DNA of 64,000 nucleotides. Source: Foliimonas ilicis. Lineage in GTDB: Bacteria; Pseudomonadota; Alphaproteobacteria; Rhizobiales; Rhizobiaceae. The notes beneath the pieces were generated by a model, which was given only the letters and a program-made list of their open reading frames with translations, had not been told where the DNA came from and searched no databases. The DNA is taken from positions 620,001-684,000 of the forward strand of contig NZ_JBDUUH010000001.1 of assembly GCF_039939195.1 (NCBI RefSeq), given 5' to 3'. Below, in pieces: positions 47,797 through 55,325 of this stretch (its first letter is position 1; each line of letters starts with the position of its first letter). A program made the translations under genes and the position numbers.

Positions 47797-49035
47797 ATGA
47801 TCAAGGTTTGGCTTTCCGTTTTCATGCTCGCATCCCTTGCCGTGCTGCCTGCGCATGCGGCGAGCTTTTCCATGAAACGAGGCCTCAATCTCGACATGTG
47901 GGTGACGTGGCCGGGCGAGCCGCAATGGAATGATCCCGGGGTGATCCTGCCCTATCCGGAATGGCGCAAATCGCTTGATGAGGACGGGTTGAAGGCATTG
48001 AAGGAAGACGGGTTCGATTTCCTGCGCATGCCGGTCGATCCAGCACCTTTTCTCTCGAACAATACGGATAATGTCCGCGAGAGGCTTTACGAAAGCGTGT
48101 TGGAATCGGCACGGCTGGTCAACAAGGCTGGCCTGAAAGTCATCGTCGATCTTCATCTGATCCATGGGGGCGGAGCGCGGGGTCCCGGCATGGCGGAGGT
48201 GATGGGCGACGAGGCGACATTCGAGCGTTATCTCGACATCGTTCGCCGCATGGGACGTACGCTTTCGCGCGAAGACCCGGCGATGCTTGCTTTTGAGCTG
48301 ATGAACGAGCCGGTGGACGGTTGCGAGGCAAATGCCACGCAAAATCCCTGGCCGGAAAAACTGAAACGCCTTTATGCCGCCGCGCGCTCATCGGCCACGA
48401 AGCTGACGCTTGTGCTTTCGGGAAATTGCTATTCTTCTGCGGAAGGGCTGGCCGCGCTCGATCCGAAGGATATTCCTGACGACAATGTGATCTGGACGTT
48501 CCATTCCTACCAGCCCTTCCTGCTCACGCATCAGGGCGCGAACTGGGCGGGGGATTTCATCCGCTATGTGACCGGGCTGCCTTACCCGCCATATTCCGTT
48601 TCGCGTGCCGAACTCGATGTGGCGCTTGAAAAGATCAGGGGCAATATCCGTGCGAACGCGCCCTTTCTGCGCCGCGCCGGGATGCTCGCCTATCTCGATG
48701 AGCAGATTGCGACGATGGACACGGAAGAAAAGCTTCTGACCGTTATGGATGCGCCTTTCAAGCTGGCCGATGAATGGGCCAAAAAGAACGGAATTGCGCC
48801 CGAAAACATCTTTCTCGGTGAATTCGGCATGATCCGCCAGGAATATGGCAACCCGTTCGTTATCCCTGCGCAATCGCGCGCAGCCTACGTCAAGGATATG
48901 ATCGCGCGGGCGGAAGCGCATGGATTTCCGTGGTCCATCTGGTCCTATGGCGGAGCGTTCGGCGTGGTCGATGAGTTCGACATGCGCAAGGCGGAGCCGG
49001 ATGTTCTGGACGCGGTGCGCGGTTTGAGCAGATAG
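47797..49035 (+). CDS. Secreted glycoside hydrolase family 5 (cellulase-like)
   Basis: A 412-residue protein with signal peptide MIKVWLSVFMLASLAVLPAHA. A (beta/alpha)8 GH5 domain fills the rest: RGLNLDMW, FDFLRMPVDPAPF, the acid/base Glu171 in AFELMNEP, HSYQPFLLTHQG, and the nucleophile Glu342 in FLGEFGMIRQEYG. Both catalytic glutamates are present, so it should be active on a beta-glucan; the substrate is not known (cellulose, or a cyclic or linear beta-glucan of the cell itself). Divergent from ybgC with a short shared promoter gap. Confidence 0.9.
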   Translation: MIKVWLSVFMLASLAVLPAHAASFSMKRGLNLDMWVTWPGEPQWNDPGVILPYPEWRKSLDEDGLKALKEDGFDFLRMPVDPAPFLSNNTDNVRERLYESVLESARLVNKAGLKVIVDLHLIHGGGARGPGMAEVMGDEATFERYLDIVRRMGRTLSREDPAMLAFELMNEPVDGCEANATQNPWPEKLKRLYAAARSSATKLTLVLSGNCYSSAEGLAALDPKDIPDDNVIWTFHSYQPFLLTHQGANWAGDFIRYVTGLPYPPYSVSRAELDVALEKIRGNIRANAPFLRRAGMLAYLDEQIATMDTEEKLLTVMDAPFKLADEWAKKNGIAPENIFLGEFGMIRQEYGNPFVIPAQSRAAYVKDMIARAEAHGFPWSIWSYGGAFGVVDEFDMRKAEPDVLDAVRGLSR

Positions 49036-49055
49036 ATCGGTTAAGAAATCGCGAG

Positions 49056-49218
49056 GCGCCCCCCTCTGTCCTGCCGGACATCTCCCCCACGAGTGGGGAG
49101 ATTATCCCGTCATGAACGCGCGGCACCAATTGTAGACGTTGCAGAATGAAGGCGGAAAGTGGTGTCAGCCAATCTCCCCACCTGTGGGGGAGATGTCCGG
49201 CAGGACAGAGGGGGGCGC
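49056..49218. repeat. Long inverted-repeat element (copy 2)
   Basis: Arms of nearly 50 bp match those of the element at 11433-11604 (CCCCCCTCTGTCCTGCCGGA and following, with the complement at the other end). The ~65-base centre is unrelated to copy 1. It lies between the convergent GH5 and ruvB genes and could serve both as a terminator-like hairpin. Confidence 0.9.
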
Positions 49219-49261
49219 TGTCCCGCCAGCGTTTCTATCTAAAAAATGAAGGGCTCTAAAC

Positions 49262-50302
49262 CTATTCTTCCTGAAACAGATTGGCCTGCTGTTGGGCGAG
49301 GTCGCTCGGCGCGTTGAGACCGAGGTGTTTCCAGGCATTTACGGTCAGCATACGGCCGCGGGGCGTGCGCTGAATAAAACCCTGCTGGATGAGGTAAGGC
49401 TCGATAATGTCCTCGATGGCATCGCGTGGTTCGGACAGGCCGGCAGCTATCGTTTCGATACCGACCGGCCCGCCGCCGAAATTCATCGCGATCATCGACA
49501 AATAGCGACGGTCGAGCTGGTCGAGGCCGAGCGCATCGACCTCCAGCCGCGTGAGGGCGGCGTCGGCAACGCTGCGATTGACGTTTTCAGCACCGGCAAC
49601 GGTCGCGAAATCGCGCACGCGCCGCAAAAGCCTTCCGGCAATGCGGGGAGTGCCGCGTGCGCGGCGGGCAATCTCCAGCGCGCCATCGTCGCTCATCGGC
49701 AATTGCATAATGCGCGCGCCGCGCCGCACGATCAGTTCCAGTTCTGCGACCGTATAGAAGTTCAGCCGGACGGGAATGCCGAAGCGGTCGCGCAGCGGAT
49801 TTGTGAGCAGTCCGAGCCGTGTTGTGGCGGCAACGAGCGTGAATTTTGACAGATCGATTTTTACCGAGCGCGCTGCCGGACCTTCACCGATGATCAGATC
49901 AAGCTGGAAATCCTCCATCGCCGGGTAAAGGATTTCCTCGACTGCCGGGCTCAAACGATGGATTTCGTCGATGAAAAGAACATCGCCTTCTTCCAGATTG
50001 GTCAAAAGTGCCGCGAGATCACCGGCTTTCGCGATGACCGGACCCGATGTCGAGCGGAAATTGACGCCGAGTTCGCGCGCCATGATCTGCGCCAGCGTCG
50101 TCTTGCCAAGGCCGGGCGGGCCGACGAACAGCACGTGGTCGAGCGCTTCACCGCGTCCTTTTGCAGCTTCGATGAAGATTTTCAGATTGGCGCGCGCGGC
50201 TGCCTGCCCGACGAATTCGTCCAGCGTCTGCGGGCGCAGCGTCGTATCCGTATCTTCGCCGCGCTTGTCCGGCGAAATGATGCGCGGGCTATTTACCAAC
50301 AA
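49262..50302 (-). CDS. ruvB: Holliday junction branch migration ATPase RuvB
   Basis: A 346-residue AAA+ motor. Walker A GPPGLGKTT, Walker B VLFIDEIHRLS, sensor I AATTRLG, the arginine finger region and the C-terminal winged helix (PYLIQQGFIQRTPRGRM) are intact. Two TTG starts are possible: 50314, and 50302, which lies six bases after GAGG and gives the normal length. Either way the first codons lie inside the end of the HEPN-like gene. The first ~8 residues therefore differ from the usual start of the protein. Confidence 0.94.
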   Translation of the reverse strand: MLVNSPRIISPDKRGEDTDTTLRPQTLDEFVGQAAARANLKIFIEAAKGRGEALDHVLFVGPPGLGKTTLAQIMARELGVNFRSTSGPVIAKAGDLAALLTNLEEGDVLFIDEIHRLSPAVEEILYPAMEDFQLDLIIGEGPAARSVKIDLSKFTLVAATTRLGLLTNPLRDRFGIPVRLNFYTVAELELIVRRGARIMQLPMSDDGALEIARRARGTPRIAGRLLRRVRDFATVAGAENVNRSVADAALTRLEVDALGLDQLDRRYLSMIAMNFGGGPVGIETIAAGLSEPRDAIEDIIEPYLIQQGFIQRTPRGRMLTVNAWKHLGLNAPSDLAQQQANLFQEE

Positions 50303-50798
50303 GTCGTGCCTCAATCTGCCGAGCTTCCAGTTCTGACCAAGCCCATTGCCAATCTGGTTCGAAGTTCCCCCAATTGCTTTCGTAAATACTTTTCAATGTC
50401 GGACTAATTCGACGAATCTCCCGGTAGCACTCAATAAAGGCGCGGCGGGGATTATCGCAGTCTCCGAGCAGCAATTCCTTTTCATACGGGTATCGCCAAT
50501 CCTCAAAATAGCGATCCATTTCGTCGGCATGGCAAGATAGAACAAATAGATTTACACCTACTTCATCAGGAAGCTTTCTAAATAACTCCGATATTTTATG
50601 CCCTCCTGAGGGCCGCCCTATGATTGAGAGAATCAGCTTTACTGCTATTTCGACAGATAGAGCGTAGCAAACAATGCGAGGAGCGCTGACGCTATGAAGT
50701 CCATAAGGGCCAAATTTCAAGTCAGGTGCACATCGCTCGCCAGTCAAAAAGAATGCCGTGGCAGTATCGAGCATACGCTGATGATCCAGCGCGCTCAA
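50289..50798 (-). CDS. HEPN-like protein inserted between ruvA and ruvB
   Basis: A 169-residue protein. CYALSVEIAVKLILSIIGRPSGGHKISELF (residues 44-73) follows the helix pattern of HEPN-type domains and contains an R-x4-H pair (Arg62, His67), the RNase motif of that superfamily. GC content is low: three hand-counted 60-base lines gave 26, 24 and 27 G+C, against 38 in a ruvB line. The start is TTG at 50798, overlapping the ruvA stop, with AAGGAAC nine bases upstream inside ruvA. Not part of the usual ruv operon, so probably acquired. Function unknown; RNase or sensor roles are guesses. Confidence 0.65.
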   Translation of the reverse strand: MSALDHQRMLDTATAFFLTGERCAPDLKFGPYGLHSVSAPRIVCYALSVEIAVKLILSIIGRPSGGHKISELFRKLPDEVGVNLFVLSCHADEMDRYFEDWRYPYEKELLLGDCDNPRRAFIECYREIRRISPTLKSIYESNWGNFEPDWQWAWSELEARQIEARLVGK

Positions 50799-51415
50799 CG
50801 CGCCAGTTCCTTCAAACCGAACCTTATCAGCTTGGCGGAATCGGCATCTTCGCCCGCTGTTTTCATCGCGGCGGAGACTGCGTTCGCAGCCGTGTCGCGC
50901 GAATAGCCGAGATTGACCAGTGCCGAGACGGCATCGGCAATTGGTGCAGGTGCGACGCCTTCGCCTAGCTCCTGCTTGAGGCCAATCGTGCCGCTCGCAT
51001 CCCCCGCATAAGCAGGCGCCTTTGTCCGCAGTTCGGTGACGATGCGTTCGGCAACCTTCTTGCCGACGCCGGGCGCCCGGCTGACCATCGCGATGTCCTT
51101 TAGAGCGATGGCGTTGGCAAGCTCACTCGGTGCCAGCGTGGAGAGAATCGCCAGCGCCACCTTGGCACCGACGCCCTGCACATTGCTCTGCAAAAGCCTG
51201 AACCATTCGCGTTCCAGCGTGCTCTGGAAGCCATAAAGCCGGATCATGTCTTCGCGGACATAGGTTTCGATGAAAAGCGTCACCGCTTCGCCGCGACCGG
51301 GCAGGGCTGCAAGCGTGCGCGCCGAGCAGAACGCGACATAGCCGACGCCATGCACATCGACGATGCAATGGTCTTCGTCGATCTCGTCTATGGTGCCCTT
51401 GAGCTTGCCGATCAT
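50795..51415 (-). CDS. ruvA: Holliday junction binding protein RuvA
   Basis: A 206-residue protein. Domain I is the OB fold (MIGKLKGTIDEID, VDVHGVGYVAF), domain II the two helix-hairpin-helix motifs (LQSNVQGVGAKVALAILS and VSRAPGVGKKVAERIVTEL), and domain III (about 158-206, ADAVSALVNLGYS) contacts RuvB. Starts 13 bases after the PIN toxin gene, which itself lies between ruvC and ruvA. Confidence 0.95.
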   Translation of the reverse strand: MIGKLKGTIDEIDEDHCIVDVHGVGYVAFCSARTLAALPGRGEAVTLFIETYVREDMIRLYGFQSTLEREWFRLLQSNVQGVGAKVALAILSTLAPSELANAIALKDIAMVSRAPGVGKKVAERIVTELRTKAPAYAGDASGTIGLKQELGEGVAPAPIADAVSALVNLGYSRDTAANAVSAAMKTAGEDADSAKLIRFGLKELAR

Positions 51416-51428
51416 GATGCTTTCCGTT

Positions 51429-51845
51429 TCATGGATGCGTATCCAGCGCGATGATACTGATGTCCGGGAAGTAGCTGCGATAGCGTTTTGGGTCGCGGGT
51501 GAGAACGGCATGTTTCGAGATCGAAGCATGCGCCCCGATCAGAAAGTCCGGCAAGGTTTGTTCGCGCTTTCCGCCTCTTGCGCGATAATCGCGATGCGCC
51601 CAACCGGCGGCAAGTGCTGCGTCGAAGGGAATGTCCTCGAATTTCCAAATTGCGGAAACAAAAACGGAATTGTATCGGTCCGCCTGCAAGAACGCATGCG
51701 CAACTTCGGCCGCAATGACGACATTGAAGACCAGCTTGCCGCGGAGCAGTGACTCGCTGATCTTCTGCTTTGCCCAGGACGCCCACTGTGAATCCGGGTC
51801 GAGAATGTCGATGATTATATTGGAATCAATGATGGTTGCGCTCAT
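51429..51845 (-). CDS. vapC: PIN-domain toxin within the ruv locus
   Basis: A 138-residue PIN protein. Metal-binding acids: Asp7 (IIDSNI), Glu47 (AAEVAH), Asp100 (LPDFLIGAHA) and Asp118 (LTRDPKRY). All are present, so it should be an active RNase. The first 20 bases overlap the antitoxin gene. The stop is 14 bases before the ruvA start, so ruvA may be transcribed from the toxin-antitoxin promoter. Confidence 0.9.
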   Translation of the reverse strand: MSATIIDSNIIIDILDPDSQWASWAKQKISESLLRGKLVFNVVIAAEVAHAFLQADRYNSVFVSAIWKFEDIPFDAALAAGWAHRDYRARGGKREQTLPDFLIGAHASISKHAVLTRDPKRYRSYFPDISIIALDTHP

Positions 51846-52095
51846 CGCGGTCCCTTGTCATCGACATGATTGCATCGGATGAAAGTCCGCTGTCGCTTGA
51901 GCCTTCGACCTCATTGAACCATTCATTCAGGCTGCGGAGCAGGGCTTTTTCATGAAGCCCGTTCTCGCGGCTTTTCACCAGTTCTATTGCCCCATCCGTT
52001 CGCTCGACAAAATCCACCTCCGAGCCGGGCTCGATGCCCAGCCGGTCGCGGACTTCCTTGGGAATGGTGACCTGGCCTTTGGTGGTGACGCGCAT
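51826..52095 (-). CDS. vapB: AbrB/MazE-type antitoxin
   Basis: An 89-residue protein. MRVTTKGQVTIPKEVRDRLGIEPGSEVDFVE is the swapped-hairpin AbrB DNA-binding fold; the C-terminal half is an acidic tail that should block the PIN active site. ATG 52095 has GAGG seven bases upstream, inside the operator. Starts 44 bases after the ruvC stop. Confidence 0.9.
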   Translation of the reverse strand: MRVTTKGQVTIPKEVRDRLGIEPGSEVDFVERTDGAIELVKSRENGLHEKALLRSLNEWFNEVEGSSDSGLSSDAIMSMTRDRDERNHH

Positions 52096-52096
52096 G

Positions 52097-52143
52097 GTAA
52101 TACCTCGTAGGTATTACTTACCCTTGCAATTGGAACAAGTCAA
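52097..52143 (-). promoter_or_regulatory. Promoter and inverted-repeat operator of the ruv-locus toxin-antitoxin pair
   Basis: On the minus strand TTGACT (52143-52138) overlaps the ruvC stop codon; 17 bases on is TAAGTA (52120-52115). The inverted repeat GTAATACC-N5-GGTATTAC (52097-52117) overlaps the -10 region and contains the antitoxin ribosome site, so bound antitoxin would block transcription. Confidence 0.65.
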
Positions 52144-52661
52144 GAACATCGGCTTGCCAAAGCGGCAAGCCGGGACGTCACGCTCTGCCGGTGATGGGCA
52201 TGGCAAATCGCGATTGCCAGCGCGTCGGCGGCGTCCGCTGTGTCGAAGACGGCTTTCGGCATCAGCACTTTCACCATCATCTGGATTTGTTTCTTGTCAC
52301 CGTGACCGACGCCGATCACCGTCTTTTTCACGGCATTCGGCGTATATTCGGCAACCAGCAGTCCGGCGCGGGCAGGGACCAGCATGGCGATGCCGCGTGC
52401 TTGTCCGAGTTTCAGCGTTGCTCCGGCATCCTTGTTGACGAAGGTCGCTTCGACGGCTGCCTCATGCGGCATCTGGGCGTGCAGGACTTCGGCCAGCCCG
52501 TCATGCAACTGGCAGAGCCTTGTCGCCAATGGGGCTTTGTCGTCGGATCTAACCGTGCCTGACGCCACGAAACGCAGCGAATTGCCGAGCGTTTCGACAA
52601 TACCCCAGCCCGTTTTCCGCAGGCCAGGATCGATGCCGATTATGCGAATCGCGTCTCTCAT
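52140..52661 (-). CDS. ruvC: Holliday junction resolvase RuvC
   Basis: A 173-residue RNase-H-fold endonuclease. The catalytic acids are Asp11 (IGIDPGLRKTGWG), Glu71 (AVEATFVNKDA) and the DTADAADALA segment (Asp143/Asp146). Normal order ruvC-ruvA-ruvB is kept in spite of the inserted genes. Ribosome site weak (GAGTG). Confidence 0.95.
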   Translation of the reverse strand: MRDAIRIIGIDPGLRKTGWGIVETLGNSLRFVASGTVRSDDKAPLATRLCQLHDGLAEVLHAQMPHEAAVEATFVNKDAGATLKLGQARGIAMLVPARAGLLVAEYTPNAVKKTVIGVGHGDKKQIQMMVKVLMPKAVFDTADAADALAIAICHAHHRQSVTSRLAALASRCS

Positions 52662-52730
52662 CCGGGCACTCTAACTCCAAGAGAGCTTCATGCCAGCGAA
52701 TTGTGAACAAACCGGAAACGAAAGGGAGAA

Positions 52731-53264
52731 TCAGCCGCGGGCGAAGGCGGTGTTCAGAAGCGAAATCTGGTCGGATACAGGGTTAACGTCGCGGCGGTTT
52801 TGCGCAGCACCCAGATCGCCTGTCTCGCCATAAATCTCGTCGTCCATGCGGCGGATCAGTGATTGAAGGCTGAGCGAGCGGTGAACCAGATCGAGGAAGG
52901 AGTCCGGCATTTCGCTCCAGCCGGCAGCTTCGTCATGCGCGGAGGCCGTATCGAGCCGAACCTTGGATTTTTCGGCGGCCACCTGATCGCGGGTCATTTC
53001 GCCAGAATTGGCTGCGCGCTGCAGGAGAAGCCAGGATGCGATCTGCATCAGGCGCGTCGTGAGGCGCATGGATTCGGCGGCATAGAGCGTTGCGGCAAGA
53101 CGCGAAAGCTTCTTGGCATCGGCGCGGCCTGCGCCGTCGAGATATTCGGCGGCCTGTTCGACGAGGCTCATGCCTTCATTGTAGAGCGGCTTGAAGGACT
53201 GCGAGAAAATCCGGCGTTCGGCCAGCTTGACCGTTTTGGTACTCTCTGTCGAACGCTCGTTCAT
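52731..53264 (-). CDS. rcdA: DUF1465 / RcdA-family protease adaptor
   Basis: A 177-residue, mostly helical protein: FKPLYNEGMSLVEQAAEYLDG, LYAAESMRLTTRLMQIASWL, MPDSFLDLVHRSLSLQSLIRRMDDE. This is the DUF1465 pattern, the family to which Caulobacter RcdA belongs; RcdA helps ClpXP and CpdR degrade CtrA and other substrates during the cell cycle. The assignment is by recalled family pattern. ATG 53264 was chosen over a longer start at 53279. A perfect CtrA box is about 115 bases upstream, which fits feedback control. Confidence 0.82.
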   Translation of the reverse strand: MNERSTESTKTVKLAERRIFSQSFKPLYNEGMSLVEQAAEYLDGAGRADAKKLSRLAATLYAAESMRLTTRLMQIASWLLLQRAANSGEMTRDQVAAEKSKVRLDTASAHDEAAGWSEMPDSFLDLVHRSLSLQSLIRRMDDEIYGETGDLGAAQNRRDVNPVSDQISLLNTAFARG

Positions 53265-53376
53265 TCCATGCCCCTGCACGCGCTTGGCTTTATACTGTCC
53301 ATCGATGGCCGATCTTCACCGCCCGCTGATCGGGTGGGGAAAATGCGCCTTGCCGTCATTGAACGCAAGTGCATGT

Positions 53377-53391
53377 TTAACAAAAGGTTAA
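53377..53391 (-). promoter_or_regulatory. CtrA box upstream of rcdA
   Basis: TTAACAAAAGGTTAA is a perfect TTAA-N7-TTAA site, 113-127 bases upstream of the rcdA start and downstream of the sRNA terminator, so it can act only on rcdA on this strand. Confidence 0.75.
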
Positions 53392-53438
53392 CGCGCCCCG
53401 GAGCGCCCGATACCTCTTGTGGATAAGGGGTAGATGGC

Positions 53439-53524
53439 AAAAAAAGAGCCGCGAACGCGGCTCTCGAAAGTTTAACAGGGAGGCGTCAAACGAAGTGGCT
53501 CCAACCACTCAGTAAGAATCCAGA
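53439..53524 (-). ncRNA. Small RNA with CtrA-box promoter, suhB/alpha-r8 (MmgR)-like
   Basis: On the minus strand an ~85-base transcript is predicted. TGTGTATATC (about 53540-53531) is an extended -10; a CtrA box overlaps the -35 position. A hairpin AGTGG-TTGGAG-CCACT exposes TTGGAG in its loop; a single-stranded stretch with GCCTCCC follows; the transcript ends in a nine-pair terminator (AGAGCCGCG/CGCGGCTCT) and T-run. The architecture and the TTGGAG/CCTCCC segments recall the Rhizobiales suhB (Rfam RF00519) / alpha-r8 sRNA family, from memory. The 5' end is estimated. Confidence 0.68.
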
Positions 53525-53556
53525 TAACTGGATATACACAGTAAACAGGCTTAGGC

Positions 53557-53571
53557 TTAATGAAGGGTTAA
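53557..53571 (-). promoter_or_regulatory. CtrA box of the small RNA promoter
   Basis: TTAA (53557-53560), seven bases, TTAA (53568-53571). It overlaps the expected -35 region of the sRNA promoter, the usual place for activation by CtrA. It lies 42 bases past the stop of the acyl-CoA synthetase gene. Confidence 0.72.
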
Positions 53572-53612
53572 CGGCGCGTAAGATTTTTTACCATATTGCG
53601 CCTAGAGGCACC

Positions 53613-55268
53613 CTATCCGGCGGCCAGATTCAACGTTTCTGCTTGCTTGCGGAGTGCGAATTTCTGGATCTTGCCTGTCGATGTCTTTGGGATTTCAGAA
53701 AAGATCACGGCTTTCGGACATTTGAACCGGGCGAGAAGCAATCGGCAGTGCTCGATGATTTCATCCTGCGTTGCTGTCTTGCCGGGCTTCAGCTCGACAT
53801 AGGCGATCGGCACCTCGCCCCATCTCTCGTCGGGTCTGGCTACGACCGCGCAGGATGAGACGGAAGGGTGCTTGTAAAGCGCGTCTTCCACCTCGATCGA
53901 TGAGATGTTCTCCCCACCCGAAATGATGATGTCCTTCGAGCGGTCCTTGAGCTGGATGTAGCCGTCAGGGTGCAGAACACCGAGATCGCCGGAGTGAAAC
54001 CATCCGCCGGCCAGTGCCTCTTCGGTGGCCTTTTTGTTTTTCAGATAGCCTTTCATGACGATATTGCCGCGGAACATGACTTCCCCCAGCGTTTCGCCGT
54101 CTGCGGGCACCTTCTGCATTGTCTCCGGGTCGATCACTGCCAGATCTTCGAGTGCTGCATAGCGAACGCCCTGACGTGCCTTCTTGACCGCGCGACCGCT
54201 TCTGTCGAGTTGGTCCCAGTCCTCCTGCCATTCGTTCACGACTGCCGGTCCATATGTCTCGGTCAGGCCGTAGAGATGGTTCACGACGAAACCGGCATCC
54301 GCCATTCCCGACAGCACGGTTTCAGGGGGTGGGGCTGCCGCCGTGTTGAAGGTTACGGTTTGCGGGAAGTCGCGCTTTTCCTCGTCCTTCGCATTGACCA
54401 GCATCGACATGACGATGGGCGCCCCACAGAGATGGGTCACGCCATGGTCGGCAATCGCATCATACATCGCCTTGGCGCGCACCCAGCGCAGGCAGACATG
54501 CGTTCCGGCCTGAACGGCCAGCGTCCATGGAAAGCACCAGCCATTGCAGTGAAACATCGGCAGCGTCCAGAGATAGGACGGATGCTTGCCCATGCCCGCA
54601 TGAATCGTGTTCGAGTACGCCATCAAAGCCGCACCCCGATGATGGTAGACGACGCCTTTCGGATTGCCTGTCGTGCCGGATGTGTAGTTCAGCGAAATCG
54701 CATCCCATTCATGGTCGGGCATGGACCATTGATAGTCCGGGTCGCCGGAGGCCACGAAGTCCTCATAGTCGAGCGTGCCGATCTTTTCGCCCTTGGGATA
54801 GGGTGCGTCGTCGCCGTAATCGGGATCGTCATAGTCGATCACCAGCGGCGTCACGCTCGCCTTCGCAAGCGCTTCCTTCATGACCGTCGAGAACTCACGG
54901 TCCACGATCAGCACTTTGGTTTCCGCGTGGTCAAGCTGGAAGGCGATCACGGCAGCGTCGAGACGGGTGTTGAGCGAGTGCAGGACGGCCTTGGTCATCG
55001 GCACGCCGAAATGCGCTTCGAGCATTGGCGGCGTGTTGGACAGCATGACTGTGACGGTGTCGCCCTTGCCGATGCCCTTTTTTGAAAGGGCGGATGCCAG
55101 CCGCAGCGAACGCTGCCAGAATTCCAGATAATCAATGCGGCTTTTGCCGTGGATTATCGCGGTTTGTTTGGGAAAGGTCTTTGCCGCGCGCTCCAGATAG
55201 GAAAGGGGCGTCAATGGCTGATAATTGGCCTGCGTACGATCCAGACCGTTTTCGTACATGCTCGTCAC
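53613..55268 (-). CDS. Acyl-CoA synthetase (AMP-forming)
   Basis: A 551-residue ANL-superfamily ligase. The P-loop YTSGTTGNPKGV (near 190), VNHLYGLTETYGP, the hinge region FHSGDLGVLHPDGYIQLKDRSKD and the C-terminal catalytic lysine in KTSTGKIQKFAL are all present. The sequence type resembles medium-chain or methylmercaptopropionate-CoA ligases (DmdB-like) more than FadD; substrate uncertain. The GTG at 55268 is seven bases after GGAGG and was preferred to the ATG three codons later. Cytoplasmic. Confidence 0.88.
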   Translation of the reverse strand: MTSMYENGLDRTQANYQPLTPLSYLERAAKTFPKQTAIIHGKSRIDYLEFWQRSLRLASALSKKGIGKGDTVTVMLSNTPPMLEAHFGVPMTKAVLHSLNTRLDAAVIAFQLDHAETKVLIVDREFSTVMKEALAKASVTPLVIDYDDPDYGDDAPYPKGEKIGTLDYEDFVASGDPDYQWSMPDHEWDAISLNYTSGTTGNPKGVVYHHRGAALMAYSNTIHAGMGKHPSYLWTLPMFHCNGWCFPWTLAVQAGTHVCLRWVRAKAMYDAIADHGVTHLCGAPIVMSMLVNAKDEEKRDFPQTVTFNTAAAPPPETVLSGMADAGFVVNHLYGLTETYGPAVVNEWQEDWDQLDRSGRAVKKARQGVRYAALEDLAVIDPETMQKVPADGETLGEVMFRGNIVMKGYLKNKKATEEALAGGWFHSGDLGVLHPDGYIQLKDRSKDIIISGGENISSIEVEDALYKHPSVSSCAVVARPDERWGEVPIAYVELKPGKTATQDEIIEHCRLLLARFKCPKAVIFSEIPKTSTGKIQKFALRKQAETLNLAAG

Positions 55269-55325
55269 GAACTTCCCTCCGATATTGGAGGGAAGCTAGC
55301 GTTTCATCGCCCTATAGTCACGTGG

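Noticed and set aside
53613..55268. Propionyl- or acetyl-CoA synthetase
   Set aside because: The length (551) and motifs fit medium-chain or DmdB-like ligases better than the ~650-residue acetyl-CoA synthetases, so only a general acyl-CoA synthetase is called.
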